Assembly (NCBI GenBank): GCA_947462105.1
Contig: CANHNJ010000003.1
Span: forward strand, 62,001-126,000
Direction: 5' to 3'
DNA length: 64,000 bases
DNA from: Alphaproteobacteria bacterium
GTDB taxonomy: Bacteria; Pseudomonadota; Alphaproteobacteria; Micropepsales; Micropepsaceae
The notes beneath the pieces were generated by a model. The model did not search any database, was not told the origin of the DNA, and saw only the letters and a list, made by a program, of their open reading frames with translations. The translations under genes were made by a program, and so were the position numbers. Every line of letters starts with the position of its first letter. Position 1 is the stretch's first letter. This document shows positions 1 through 9,269 of this stretch, piece by piece.

Positions 1-248
1 GCGGCGCCGACACGCAGGGCACGGGCATCCGGCACGCCGAACAGCCGCGCCGCCTGCAGCACCAGGAAGGGGCGCAGGCGCTTGCCGCCCGCCTGGATGG
101 CGTAGCGCATCGCCTCTTGAACACGGGCCTGCTTGCCGTGCGGCGGCGGCAGCATCGCGTCCAGCGCGGCATCGACCAGCCCCGCCGATTCGGCGATGGC
201 GGCCTTGAGGGATTGGGCGTCGTAGGTGCGCGCGGTCGCGGTGGCCAA
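1..248 (-). CDS. ispA: Farnesyl/geranyl diphosphate synthase, IspA-like (N-terminal part only)
   Basis: Incomplete at the window edge: only about 82 N-terminal residues are present, read right to left. The stretch encoding MRYAIQAGGKRLRPFLVLQA matches the first conserved block of short-chain trans-prenyl diphosphate synthases (GGKRLRP binds the diphosphate of IPP). The catalytic Asp-rich motifs lie outside the window. No ATG is in frame upstream; the TTG at 248 gives a leader of about 46 residues before that block, slightly longer than in E. coli IspA, so I take it as the start with moderate confidence. The product would supply FPP, the substrate of HpnD/HpnC in the operon downstream. It is divergent from ispH, and together they place isoprenoid precursor genes beside the hopanoid operon. 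Confidence 0.8.
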   Translation of the reverse strand, partial: MATATARTYDAQSLKAAIAESAGLVDAALDAMLPPPHGKQARVQEAMRYAIQAGGKRLRPFLVLQAARLFGVPDARALRVGA

Positions 249-498
249 GATTTGGGTCCAATTCTGGTAGATGGCCGGTTTGCCCCAAAACCAGCTTGCA
301 GGCCGCTTTTAGCCCTTAAGGCCGCAAATCCGCCAGTCCCCAGGCCGCTTTCCGGCTAACCCCTTTGTGCAACGCGGCTATTCGGCAACAGAGTTGGGTA
401 GGTAAAGGGTTGCGGGCGCCCCCCCAAATGCGGGACAATGCTGCAATGCGATCAGCCCGGTTCGGGCTGCCCCTCCAAGCGCCAGTACCGGGAGCGTC
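249..498. promoter_or_regulatory. Divergent intergenic region between ispA-like gene and ispH
   Basis: Two hundred and fifty bases separate two divergent starts, so promoters for both must lie here. I cannot pick a convincing -35/-10 pair. A GGGAG ribosome-binding site stands just before the ispH ATG. The reading frames crossing this stretch look like chance GC-rich frames. Confidence 0.4.
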
Positions 499-1422
499 AT
501 GCGCGTTATTCTTGCCCAGCCACGCGGCTTTTGCGCCGGCGTCGTCCGCGCCATCGATATCGTCGAAAAGGCGCTCGATAAGTACGGCCAGCCCGTCTAT
601 GTGCGCCACGAGATCGTGCACAACAAGCATGTGGTGGAGTCGCTGAAGAACAAGGGGGCCCGCTTCGTCGAGGAACTGGACGAAGTGCCCGAAGGCGCTG
701 TCACCGTCTTCTCCGCCCATGGCGTGCCGCTGTCGGTGGTCAACACCGCCAAGGACCGTGGCCTGCCGGTGCTGGACGCGACCTGCCCGCTGGTTTCCAA
801 GGTGCACAACCAGGGCAAGCGTTATGTCGCCCACGGCCGCACCCTCATCCTCATCGGCCATGCCGGTCATCCCGAGGTCGAAGGCACCATGGGCCAGGTC
901 GGCGCGCCGGTGACGCTGGTCCAGGACGAGGCCGAGGTCGACGCCCTGATCATTCCCACCGACACGCCGGTCGCCTACATCACCCAGACCACGCTTTCGA
1001 TCGATGACACCAAGGGTATCATCGCCAAGTTGAAGGCGCGTTTCACCGACATTGTCGGCCCGGAAACCAGCGACATCTGTTACGCCACCCAGAACCGACA
1101 GACATCGGTGCGCGAACTGGCCATGCTGGCCGACGTGATCCTGGTGGTGGGGGCGGCGAATTCCTCGAACTCCAATCGCCTGCGCGAAATCGGCATCGAG
1201 GAAGGCCTGCCTTCCTACCTGATCAATGACGGCAGCGAGCTCAAGCCCGAATGGGTCAAGGGCAAGAAGGTCGTGGGCCTGACCGCCGGTGCGTCGGCCC
1301 CTGAAGAACTGGTGCGGCACGTGATCGAAGCGCTGGAGCGCATCGAACCCGTCACCGTCGAAACCATGGACGGCAAGAAGGAACATATCGAGTTCCGTCT
1401 GCCTGCCGAACTGAGGGCTTAA
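499..1422 (+). CDS. ispH: 4-hydroxy-3-methylbut-2-enyl diphosphate reductase
   Basis: Last step of the MEP pathway: reductive dehydroxylation of HMBPP to IPP and DMAPP in the cytosol by a [4Fe-4S] enzyme. The 307-residue length is normal. The three cluster cysteines are C12 (in QPRGFCAGV), C96 (DATCPLV) and C194 (ICYATQNRQ); the conserved substrate-contacting histidines H41 and H74, the GHPEVEG loop and the SSNSNRL motif are also present. The ATG follows a GGGAG ribosome-binding site at good spacing. The hpnH start lies two bases after the stop, so the two genes form a transcriptional unit tying precursor supply to hopanoid side-chain addition. Confidence 0.96.
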   Translation: MRVILAQPRGFCAGVVRAIDIVEKALDKYGQPVYVRHEIVHNKHVVESLKNKGARFVEELDEVPEGAVTVFSAHGVPLSVVNTAKDRGLPVLDATCPLVSKVHNQGKRYVAHGRTLILIGHAGHPEVEGTMGQVGAPVTLVQDEAEVDALIIPTDTPVAYITQTTLSIDDTKGIIAKLKARFTDIVGPETSDICYATQNRQTSVRELAMLADVILVVGAANSSNSNRLREIGIEEGLPSYLINDGSELKPEWVKGKKVVGLTAGASAPEELVRHVIEALERIEPVTVETMDGKKEHIEFRLPAELRA

Positions 1423-1424
1423 GA

Positions 1425-2591
1425 ATGGCTTCCTTACCGCTGATGCAGGCCGCCAAGATTGGCGCCTATGTGATGAAGAAGCACATTACCGGCCAGACCA
1501 AGTATCCGCTGGTGCTGATGCTGGAACCGCTGTTCCGCTGCAACCTGGCCTGTTCCGGTTGCGGCAAGATCGATTATCCTGATGACATCCTGAACCAGCG
1601 CCTGTCGGTGCAGCAATGCATGGATGCAATCGACGAGTGCGGCGCGCCCGCCGTTTCCATCGCCGGCGGCGAACCCCTGCTCCACCGCGACATGCCCAAG
1701 ATCGTCGAAGGTTATATCGAGCGCGGCAAGTTCGTCATCCTGTGCACCAACGCGCTGCTGCTGGCCAAGAAGATCGACCAGTACAAGCCGCACCCGAACT
1801 TCACCTGGTCGATCCATCTGGACGGCGACAAGGTGATGCACGACAAGTCGGTCTGCCTGGACGGCACTTATGACAAGGCCGTCGCCGCCATCAAGATGAG
1901 CAAGGAGCGGGGCTTCCGCACCCAGATCAACTGCACCCTGTTCGACGGCGCCGACCCCGAGCGCACCGCCGCCTTCTTCGACGAGATGATGAAGATGGGC
2001 GTGGACGGCATCACGGTTTCGCCCGGCTATGCCTATGAGCGCGCGCCCGACCAGGAGCATTTCCTCAATCGCGAGCGCACCAAGAAGATGTTCCGCGAGA
2101 TTCTCTCGCGCGGTCGCGGCGGTAGGAACTGGGACTTCACCAATTCCAGCCTGTTCATGGACTTCCTGGCGGGCAACCAGACCTATGAATGCACGCCCTG
2201 GTCGATGCCGCTCTACACCGTGTTCGGCTGGCAGAAGCCCTGCTACCTCTTGGGCGAAGGCTATGCCAAGACCTTCACCGAGCTGATGGAAGGCACGGAG
2301 TGGGAGAAGTATGGCGTCGGCAAGTACGAGAAGTGCGCCGACTGCATGGTCCATTGCGGTTTTGAAGGTACCGCCGCCAAGGACATGATCAAGAACCCGC
2401 TCAAGGCCCTGCCGATCATGCTGCGCGGCATCAAGACCGAAGGCCCGATGGCGCCGGATATCGACCTCTCCAACCAGCGCCCGGCGGAATACAACTTCTC
2501 CCAGCACGTTGAGAAGAAGATGTCAGAGATCCGCGCCGCCAAGGCCCGGGCCACTGAGGCCACGTCCCAGACGGCCACGGCAGCGGAGTAG
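1425..2591 (+). CDS. hpnH: Adenosyl-hopene transferase HpnH (radical SAM)
   Basis: In characterised hopanoid producers HpnH joins the 5'-deoxyadenosyl group of SAM to diploptene (hopene) giving adenosylhopane, the first C35 hopanoid. The radical-SAM cluster motif CX3CX2C is seen as C39, C43 and C46 (FRCNLACSGCGK), followed by the glycine-rich SAM motif IAGGEPLL. A C-terminal cysteine group (ECTPWS, then KCADCMVHCGF) is typical of SPASM-like extensions. Length 388 residues fits, with an Ala/Thr-rich tail. It lies immediately after ispH. Its last 69 bases overlap, tail to tail, the 3' end of hpnG on the opposite strand. Confidence 0.95.
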   Translation: MASLPLMQAAKIGAYVMKKHITGQTKYPLVLMLEPLFRCNLACSGCGKIDYPDDILNQRLSVQQCMDAIDECGAPAVSIAGGEPLLHRDMPKIVEGYIERGKFVILCTNALLLAKKIDQYKPHPNFTWSIHLDGDKVMHDKSVCLDGTYDKAVAAIKMSKERGFRTQINCTLFDGADPERTAAFFDEMMKMGVDGITVSPGYAYERAPDQEHFLNRERTKKMFREILSRGRGGRNWDFTNSSLFMDFLAGNQTYECTPWSMPLYTVFGWQKPCYLLGEGYAKTFTELMEGTEWEKYGVGKYEKCADCMVHCGFEGTAAKDMIKNPLKALPIMLRGIKTEGPMAPDIDLSNQRPAEYNFSQHVEKKMSEIRAAKARATEATSQTATAAE

Positions 2592-3224
2592 TTCCGCGAA
2601 CGCCTTGCCCGAATGACTGCCGGTGCGGATCAGCGCCGGCAGTTGCAGCGGATTTTTTGCCAGCGCCCACAGCACGCGGCCCACGGAAATGCCGCCGTCC
2701 GGCTGCATCGCCACCAGGGCGGCAGGCGCCAAGGCGTGGGATGCGTCGTCGGAAATCACCCGCAGCACTGCCAGCGGCAGCCCACGCTTCGCGGCGAAGC
2801 GCGCCGCGACCTGGGATTCCATGTCCACCACCAGCGCCCCACCAGAGGCGCGGAACAGAGCGGCCTTTGCGGCAGCACTGGCGATGACGATCTCGCTGCC
2901 GGTGATGGTTCCCTGATGCGCCGTGCCAAGGCGCGCTGCCAGCAGCACCCGCCACTTGCTGTCGCAAGGGAAGATGTCGGGCCCGGCGACAACGCTTTCG
3001 CCGATTACCACGTCGCCGACCTTGAGATGCGGCGACAGCGCCCCGCCAAGCCCGATGGAGATGACGCCGGTGATGTCGTCCTGCGGGACGTCAAGCTTAC
3101 TCGCCAGACCTACGGCATCGCCGCCGCCCGCCACCGCTACGACACCATCAGCACCTATGATCTCGGCTTCACGCGTCAGGCCGCAGACGGCAAGGATCGT
3201 CACTTTACTTTTCTCACAGGCCAT
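2523..3224 (-). CDS. hpnG: Hopanoid-associated phosphorylase/nucleosidase HpnG
   Basis: Purine-nucleoside-phosphorylase fold protein that removes adenine from adenosylhopane to give (phospho)ribosylhopane, the step after HpnH. Seen: the N-terminal strand TILAVCGLTREAEII, the glycine-rich VAGGG loop, ISIGLGGAL, and the VDMESQVAARFA motif with the catalytic Glu typical of MTA/SAH nucleosidase relatives. I use the ATG at 3224 (MACEKSK), which overlaps the shc stop by 11 bases; frame extends further upstream but that part would lie inside shc. The 233-residue product ends in an atypical Gly-rich tail that is antisense to the end of hpnH. It is the last gene of the minus-strand operon. Confidence 0.9.
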   Translation of the reverse strand: MACEKSKVTILAVCGLTREAEIIGADGVVAVAGGGDAVGLASKLDVPQDDITGVISIGLGGALSPHLKVGDVVIGESVVAGPDIFPCDSKWRVLLAARLGTAHQGTITGSEIVIASAAAKAALFRASGGALVVDMESQVAARFAAKRGLPLAVLRVISDDASHALAPAALVAMQPDGGISVGRVLWALAKNPLQLPALIRTGSHSGKAFAELLRCRGRLGRGLSGPGLGGADL

Positions 3225-5139
3225 GCTCAACGCGGCGCGTGTTGCTGGATTTGAGATTGCGATAACGCGCCAGGGCCCAAAGCGGGAAGAAGCGCGGATA
3301 GCCATGATAGTTGAGATAGAAGACGCGCGGGAAGCCGCCGCCGGTGTAATGCGCCTGGGTCCAGAGACCGTCGGCCTGTTGGTGCTCAGTCAGCCATTTC
3401 ACGCCGCGAACCAATGCCGGATGATCCACCTGCCCTGCCGCCATCAGGCCCATCAGCGCCCAGGCGGTCTGTGACGCGGTCGAAGGCGCGGGCTCATATG
3501 CCTTGTAGTCCAGCTTGTAGCTGTTGCAGTCCTCGCCCCAGCCGCCATCCGGGTTCTGGATGGCGAGCAGCCAGGCGGCACCCTTGCGCATCACGTCATC
3601 GTCCGGCGGCACGTCTGCGCCATTCAGCCCTGCCAGCGCCGACCAGGTGCCATAGATATAGTTGACGCCCCAGCGGCCCCACCAGCTTCCATCGTCGCGC
3701 TGGGTCTTGCGCAGATATGCCACGCCCTCATCCAGCCGCGCCCCATGCTGGCCCAGTTGCGCCAGCATGCCGACGCAGCGGCCCGAGACATCCTCGGTCG
3801 GAGGATCGTGCAGCGCGCCATGATCGGCAAAGGGAATGTTGTTGAGGTAATAATAGGAATTGTCGGCGTCGAAGGCACCCCAGCCACCGCCCCGGCTCTG
3901 CAGACCCTGCACCCACGCGTCGCCGCGCGCGATGGCGGCGTCATACCCTGATGCGAGGCCGGCCTTCTGGGCGCGATCCATCGCCATCACCACCACGGCG
4001 GTATCGTCTAGGTCGGGGTAATGGTCGTTGCGATACTGGAAAGCCCAGCCGCCGGGGCGCACATCGGGCCGTTTTTCTGCCCAGTCGCCCTTCACATCCA
4101 GCACCTGCAGCGGCTTCAGCCATTCCAGGCCGAGCGCCACGGCGGCGTCGGCTTCCGGCGTCCTGGCTTCCAGCAGCGCATGCGCCACCAGCGCCGTGTC
4201 CCACACCGGCGAGACGCAGGGCTGGCAATAGGCCTCATCACCCTTCACCACCAGCAGGTTTTCCACCGACTTGCGGGCGATGGCGTAATCGGGATGGTCC
4301 CTGGGATAGCCCAGAAGGTCGTACATCATCACGCTGTTGGCCATAGCGGGATAGATCGCGCCCAGCCCATCCTCGCCATTGAGGCGTTCGGTGGTCCAGG
4401 TGCAGCATTTCTCGATGGCGCGATGGCGTGGGCCTTCCGGCCATTGCACCTTCTTCAGGATCCTGTCGAGCACGGTAAAAAAGGCCGACCAGTACCTGTT
4501 CTGGTGCGGCGCGCGCGGATTGGCGGCGGGAACGCCGGGCACGAACAGTTCCGCCACATGGACGCCGCGCGGGTTGCGCGCCAGCGGCTGTTTCGCGCAC
4601 AGCACCAGCAGCGGCACGATCACGGTGCGAGCCCAGTAGCTCATCTTGGACAGGTGCACCGGGAACCAGCGCGGCAGCAGGATCAGCTCCGGCGGCACTG
4701 TCGGCACGTCGTTCCACGAACATTCGCCATAGAGCGCCAGCAGGATGCGGGTGAAGACATTGGCCTTGATGGCGCCGCCGCAGGCGTGGATGGCCTGCCG
4801 GGCGCGGACCATATGCGGCGCGTTGATGTCGTCGCCGATCATCTTCAGCGCGAAATAGGCTTTCACCGTCGCCGAGATGTCGAAAGCGCCCGCATGATAG
4901 AGCGGCCAGCCACCATGTTCGCCCTGGATACGGCGCAGGTAATTGCCGATCTTGCGCTCCAGCTCCAGGTTGGGCGTTTCGGCCAGGTAATGCACCAGCA
5001 GCACATATTCTGCCGGGATGGTGGCATCGGCCTCCAGCTCATAGACCCAATGCCCGTCCGGCCGCTGTTCGCGCAACAGACCTCCGGTCGCGGCCTTGAT
5101 GGCGGCTTCCAGTTCGGGCGTGTTCACAGGAGCGTTCAT
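3214..5139 (-). CDS. shc: Squalene-hopene cyclase
   Basis: Class II triterpene cyclase (HpnF) that protonates squalene and folds it into hopene/hopanol; a monotopic inner-membrane protein. The 641-residue length is normal. The catalytic acid motif DXDD is present as DLDD at about residues 376-379, very close to its position in Alicyclobacillus SHC. Several QW repeats are visible, for example QRDDGSWWGRW, QNPDGGWGED and QQADGLW. The start MNAPVNTPELEAA at 5139 follows the hpnE stop by seven bases. The gene is flanked by hpnE and hpnG in the same operon. Confidence 0.97.
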   Translation of the reverse strand: MNAPVNTPELEAAIKAATGGLLREQRPDGHWVYELEADATIPAEYVLLVHYLAETPNLELERKIGNYLRRIQGEHGGWPLYHAGAFDISATVKAYFALKMIGDDINAPHMVRARQAIHACGGAIKANVFTRILLALYGECSWNDVPTVPPELILLPRWFPVHLSKMSYWARTVIVPLLVLCAKQPLARNPRGVHVAELFVPGVPAANPRAPHQNRYWSAFFTVLDRILKKVQWPEGPRHRAIEKCCTWTTERLNGEDGLGAIYPAMANSVMMYDLLGYPRDHPDYAIARKSVENLLVVKGDEAYCQPCVSPVWDTALVAHALLEARTPEADAAVALGLEWLKPLQVLDVKGDWAEKRPDVRPGGWAFQYRNDHYPDLDDTAVVVMAMDRAQKAGLASGYDAAIARGDAWVQGLQSRGGGWGAFDADNSYYYLNNIPFADHGALHDPPTEDVSGRCVGMLAQLGQHGARLDEGVAYLRKTQRDDGSWWGRWGVNYIYGTWSALAGLNGADVPPDDDVMRKGAAWLLAIQNPDGGWGEDCNSYKLDYKAYEPAPSTASQTAWALMGLMAAGQVDHPALVRGVKWLTEHQQADGLWTQAHYTGGGFPRVFYLNYHGYPRFFPLWALARYRNLKSSNTRRVEHGL

Positions 5140-5146
5140 GGGCCGA

Positions 5147-6403
5147 CTATAATCGCAGATGCCTGGCCGCCAAGCGGGCGGCGGTCTCGCCGGAGCGGAT
5201 CGCTCCTTCGATGGTGGCGGGCAGACCGGTCTGGGTCCAGTCACCGGCCAGGATGATGTTGCGGACGGGCCCGCGCGGGCTGGGCCGCAACGCATCCTGT
5301 GCCGGGGTGGCGGCGAAGGTGGCGCGTTTTTCCTTGACGATCTGCCAGGGCGGCATGGGAGCATCAAGCTTCAAGGCACGCCGCACATCACTCCAGATGC
5401 GGGCAGCCAGGGCTTCGCGGTCTTCGTCCACCAGCGCATCGGCGGCAGAGGTGGTGGTAGAGATGCGGTCGGGGAACGTGAAAATCCATTCCGCCGTGCC
5501 GCCGATGACGCCCAGCATGGCAGACGCGCCGGGCGGCGGCGCGAGCTTGAAGTGCGCATTGACGATGGCGCGAAAATCGTTGGGCGCGGAGAGGCCCGGC
5601 AGCAGGCTTTGCGCCACCGGCGCATTCACCGCCAGGATGATGGCGTCTTTCATGCCGGTGGCGATCATCGCATCGGGGAATTCCAGCGCCCGCGCCGCGC
5701 GGCCCGCAATGGTGAAGCCGCGTAGCCGGGTGCCCAGATGCATCGTCGCGCCCTTCGCTGCCAGATACTGCAATGCCGGATCGACGAATGCCGCAGCCAG
5801 TGTCGGATGGGCGATGCGCGGGCGGCTGGCATGGCCGCCGCGCACCAGGCTTTGGCGCATCACCGAACCCGCCAGCGCGGCCGAAGCGGTCTCTGCTTCC
5901 GTGTTCAGCGCCGATACCAGGAATGGCTGCATCAGCCGCCGCCACAGCGCGCCGCGATCCTTCACCGCCGCGCCGATGGTGGCGGCCCGCCCGGCCCACA
6001 ACAAAGGTGCATAAGCGGCATAGTAGCCGGGCTTGGTGCCTGGAACCCGGCGATCCTTCGCGAAAATCCAGGCCGGAAAAAAGCCATTGCTCAGCTGCAG
6101 CCGCCAGCTTTTGTCATCGGCAAGATCGACGAAATCGACCACGGCCTGGTCGGGACCGGCCAGCGCATCCTTCGCGCCGATGCGCGACAGGTAGTTGCTC
6201 ACTGCGCCATTGCCCGACAGCACCAGGTGGTTTCCATTGTCGATAATGGCACCCATGGCGGGATCGAAATAGGAGCGGCAGCGTCCGCCTGCCTGTGGCC
6301 CGGCCTCGAACAGCGTTACCGCGATGCCGCGTTCGGCCAGCGCTGTTGCCGCCGCCAGCCCCGCCACGCCGCCGCCAATGACATAGGCCTTACCCGAGCC
6401 CAT
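5147..6403 (-). CDS. hpnE: Hydroxysqualene dehydroxylase HpnE (FAD-dependent)
   Basis: FAD-dependent amine-oxidase-fold enzyme that reduces hydroxysqualene to squalene, the last step of the bacterial HpnC-HpnD-HpnE route. The N-terminus carries the dinucleotide-binding motif VIGGGVAGLAAATALAERG (about residues 8-26), and the C-terminus has NIILAGDWTQTGLPATIEGAIRSG, the FAD-binding end typical of phytoene-desaturase relatives. Length 418. The start overlaps the end of hpnD by 14 bases, suggesting translational coupling. Confidence 0.94.
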   Translation of the reverse strand: MGSGKAYVIGGGVAGLAAATALAERGIAVTLFEAGPQAGGRCRSYFDPAMGAIIDNGNHLVLSGNGAVSNYLSRIGAKDALAGPDQAVVDFVDLADDKSWRLQLSNGFFPAWIFAKDRRVPGTKPGYYAAYAPLLWAGRAATIGAAVKDRGALWRRLMQPFLVSALNTEAETASAALAGSVMRQSLVRGGHASRPRIAHPTLAAAFVDPALQYLAAKGATMHLGTRLRGFTIAGRAARALEFPDAMIATGMKDAIILAVNAPVAQSLLPGLSAPNDFRAIVNAHFKLAPPPGASAMLGVIGGTAEWIFTFPDRISTTTSAADALVDEDREALAARIWSDVRRALKLDAPMPPWQIVKEKRATFAATPAQDALRPSPRGPVRNIILAGDWTQTGLPATIEGAIRSGETAARLAARHLRL

Positions 6404-7238
6404 GCTTCACGACAAGCATGAGCAACCGCCACTTGCCAAGCGAAACGCGGCGGCGCGGCGGCGCAAAGCCCGCCTTCTCGCTTTCCGCCAGGATCTCGGA
6501 ATAAACCGCACCCATCAGCGCGGGAGTGGCGATGCGGCCCCTTGGCTTCGCGGCCATGATCTTCTTCGCGGCGGCATAATGGCCATGTGCCAACACCGCC
6601 ACCTTGCGGCAAACGCTATCGATCTGGGGCTGTTCCACGATCCAGTCAGGATCCAGCGACTTGGCGCAGGCCATCTCGAACAGATATTCGCGCGGCAGGT
6701 ACAGGCGGCCAATGGCGGCGTCCTCGTCCACGTCGCGCAGGATATTCGTGAGCTGCAGGGCACTGCCAAGATGATGGGCAAGCGCGAAGCCCGGCCCTTC
6801 TTCCATGCCAAAAACCTTGATGGAAAGCCGCCCCACCGCGCTGGCCACCCGGTCGCAATACAGATCGAGCGTGGCGAGATCAGGCGCGACAATGTCTTCC
6901 GCCACATCCATCGCCATGCCGTCCAGCACGGCGATGAAATCTTCCTGCCGCAGGCCATACTGGGTGACAATGCCCGACAGGAACTGCGCCTGCCCGGCGG
7001 GTTCGCCGCGATACAGCGCCGCGATGTCGTCGCGCCAGCCATCCAGCCTGCGGCGGCGTTCCTCGCGGGTGCCGACACCGTCATCGGCGATATCGTCCAC
7101 CTTGCGGCAGAAGGCATAGATCGCAAACATCGCGTCGCGCTCGGCTTCCGGCATCAGCCGCATGGCGAGATAGAACGAGCTTTTGCTGGCCTTCTTCTTC
7201 ACCGCCTTGGCCTGGGGCGCATCCAGTGTGCTGGTCAT
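6390..7238 (-). CDS. hpnD: Presqualene diphosphate synthase HpnD
   Basis: Trans-isoprenyl diphosphate synthase head-to-head family; joins two FPP into presqualene diphosphate. First Asp-rich motif DDIADD at residues 48-53 (after AIYAFCRKV), second motif in NILRDVDEDA. Length about 282. I prefer the ATG at 7238 (MTSTLDAP) because a GAGG lies about six bases upstream; a GTG five codons earlier would overlap hpnC. Lys-rich N-terminus (KKKASKSS) before the catalytic core. Confidence 0.94.
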   Translation of the reverse strand: MTSTLDAPQAKAVKKKASKSSFYLAMRLMPEAERDAMFAIYAFCRKVDDIADDGVGTREERRRRLDGWRDDIAALYRGEPAGQAQFLSGIVTQYGLRQEDFIAVLDGMAMDVAEDIVAPDLATLDLYCDRVASAVGRLSIKVFGMEEGPGFALAHHLGSALQLTNILRDVDEDAAIGRLYLPREYLFEMACAKSLDPDWIVEQPQIDSVCRKVAVLAHGHYAAAKKIMAAKPRGRIATPALMGAVYSEILAESEKAGFAPPRRRVSLGKWRLLMLVVKHGLG

Positions 7239-7245
7239 GTGCGCC

Positions 7246-8100
7246 TCACCCACGTCTTGATGTAAAAAGGCGATTGAAGGCGAACACCGGCAACCGGCCC
7301 AGGAACAGGCGCGCCACGTCCAGCTTGGAATGATGTACGGGTTCGGACAGCGGGTCGCGGCGCATCAGCTTGGCGTTCAGATCCTCGGCGAGGGTTTGAA
7401 TGAGATCGACTTCCAAGGCAAGCCGTCCGTCCCGGATGCCACGGGCGAAAGGCCTGGCCCGGGCCAGCAATCCGGCGTTTTTCGCCGCCAGGCCGTGGAT
7501 GACCGCCTTCAGCGCGGGGCAGGCCTGCGGCGCGGCCAGGTCTTCCACCCGGGCCCCGGCAGCGGCCAGCGTGTCTTCCGGCAGATAGACCCGGTTCAGC
7601 GTGCGGTAATCCTTGGCGCAATCCTGCAGGTGGTTGATGACCTGCAGCGCGGCACAGAGCGCGTCATTGGCAGACCAGAGGTCGCGACTTTCACCATGCA
7701 CATCCAGCACGAAGCGCCCCACCGGCATGGCGGAATAGCGGCAATAGTCGATCAGGTCGTCCCAGTCGGCGGTGCGCAACTTGGTGCAGTCGCGGCGGAA
7801 CGCTTCCAGCAGGTCGAAGGCATGCACGGTCGAAAGACCGCGTTCCGCCAGGCTGGCGCGCAGGCGCAACCCCTCGGGCGAAACGTCGTTCTCGCCGGCG
7901 AGGGTGGCGCGCATCTCTTCCAGCAGGCGCAGCTTCTCGTCCGGCGGCGTCGTCTCGTGGTCGGAGATATCGTCGGCGAAGCGGACGTATTTGTAGAACG
8001 CCATCACCGGCGGACGGAAGCGCGGCGCGATCAGCACCGAGGCGACGGGAAAATTCTCGCCCGTGTGATCCTTGCCGGACTGCAGCGCGTTGCCGCTCAT
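7246..8100 (-). CDS. hpnC: Hydroxysqualene synthase HpnC
   Basis: Paralogue of HpnD that converts presqualene diphosphate to hydroxysqualene. The signature GENFPVAS at the N-terminus and ADDISDH (Asp residues 43, 44 and 47) distinguish it from HpnD; the second Asp-rich region is HLQDCAKDY. Length 284 residues. The ATG at 8100 overlaps the hpnB stop in an ATGA arrangement. Confidence 0.93.
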   Translation of the reverse strand: MSGNALQSGKDHTGENFPVASVLIAPRFRPPVMAFYKYVRFADDISDHETTPPDEKLRLLEEMRATLAGENDVSPEGLRLRASLAERGLSTVHAFDLLEAFRRDCTKLRTADWDDLIDYCRYSAMPVGRFVLDVHGESRDLWSANDALCAALQVINHLQDCAKDYRTLNRVYLPEDTLAAAGARVEDLAAPQACPALKAVIHGLAAKNAGLLARARPFARGIRDGRLALEVDLIQTLAEDLNAKLMRRDPLSEPVHHSKLDVARLFLGRLPVFAFNRLFTSRRG

Positions 8101-9269
8101 GCCTGGCTCCGCGCATCGCTTTGCGCGCGGCCTTTCCACATGCCGCCCTTGCCGCGCCAATACTGAAGCGCGGAATCCAGCGTGAAGAAGGCATAGAAGG
8201 CGGCGATGATCGGCAAGGTAAAGGCCCAGAGCGGCGAGAGCCGGTAATAGCGCAGAATGGGTTGCATCATCGCCACCATGATGATGCAGGCGATCCAGCC
8301 CGCCATCTGTGACGGCCCGTTGGCGAATTGCGCCACGCCGGGCGGCGCCAGATAGACCAGCACCAGGCCAAGAAGCGTGCCCACAAGCTTCAGGATCGAA
8401 TAATCCAGTTCAGCAAAGGCCGAGCGCGCCACCATGCGGCGGATTTCCGCCAGCGTCTCATAGGGGCGCAAGCTGACGGCGCGGCTGGAAAGGCCCAGCC
8501 AGATCGGGCCGCGCGTCTTCATCAACTTTCCGAGGCTGACATCGTCGATGATGTTGCGCCGGATGGCCTCGATGCCGCCCACTGTCTCCAGGTCTTTGCG
8601 ACGCGCCAGCATGCAGCCGCCCGCAGCCGCGGCCAGTTTCTGCTTCGGATCATTCACTGCTCCGAAGGGATAGAGCATGGCGAAGAAAAAGACGAAGGCC
8701 GGGATCAGAAAATGCTCGACCAGCGTGCGTGCCGACAGCTTCGCCATTTGCGAGGTCAGCACCAGCCCGCCTGTTTCCGCCCGCGCCACCAGCCGGACCA
8801 GGTTGTCGGGGGCATGGCTGATATCGGCATCCGTGAACCAGATGAATTCCGGGGCACGCGCCTTCGCGGCGTCGAGGCCTTGGCTCATATCCCAGAGCTT
8901 GCCGGTCCAGCCCGGCGGACGCGGCGCGCCTGACAGCACGGTGACCGGCCCACCCAGCGCACGCGCGGCAATGGCGGTACCGTCATCACTTTGGTCATCC
9001 ACCAGGATGATGTGGAAATCGCCGGGATAATTCTGCGCGATCAGGCTGCCTAGCGAACGGGCGATGACATCGGCCTCGTCACGCGCTGGCACCACAGCCA
9101 CCACGGACGGCCACGTCATAGGTGCCAGCAGCTTGCTGTCGGCGTCACGCTCACGGAACAGCCAGAACATGCTGCGTCCGAACGCTAGGTACAGCCACAC
9201 CAGCAACGGAATAATACCGAAGAGGAAGCCCGCAATATTGTGAATGGGCCAGGTCAGCAGGTCCATCAT
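8097..9269 (-). CDS. hpnB: Hopene-associated glycosyltransferase HpnB
   Basis: GT2-family membrane glycosyltransferase found in hpn operons; its exact acceptor is not established. An N-terminal membrane segment (residues about 8-28) precedes the GT-A domain with VVPARDEAD, the VDDQSDDGT motif and the metal-binding-like FTDADISH; two or three hydrophobic segments follow at the C-terminus. Length 390. ATGA overlaps with hpnA upstream and hpnC downstream indicate strong coupling. Confidence 0.92.
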   Translation of the reverse strand: MMDLLTWPIHNIAGFLFGIIPLLVWLYLAFGRSMFWLFRERDADSKLLAPMTWPSVVAVVPARDEADVIARSLGSLIAQNYPGDFHIILVDDQSDDGTAIAARALGGPVTVLSGAPRPPGWTGKLWDMSQGLDAAKARAPEFIWFTDADISHAPDNLVRLVARAETGGLVLTSQMAKLSARTLVEHFLIPAFVFFFAMLYPFGAVNDPKQKLAAAAGGCMLARRKDLETVGGIEAIRRNIIDDVSLGKLMKTRGPIWLGLSSRAVSLRPYETLAEIRRMVARSAFAELDYSILKLVGTLLGLVLVYLAPPGVAQFANGPSQMAGWIACIIMVAMMQPILRYYRLSPLWAFTLPIIAAFYAFFTLDSALQYWRGKGGMWKGRAQSDARSQA

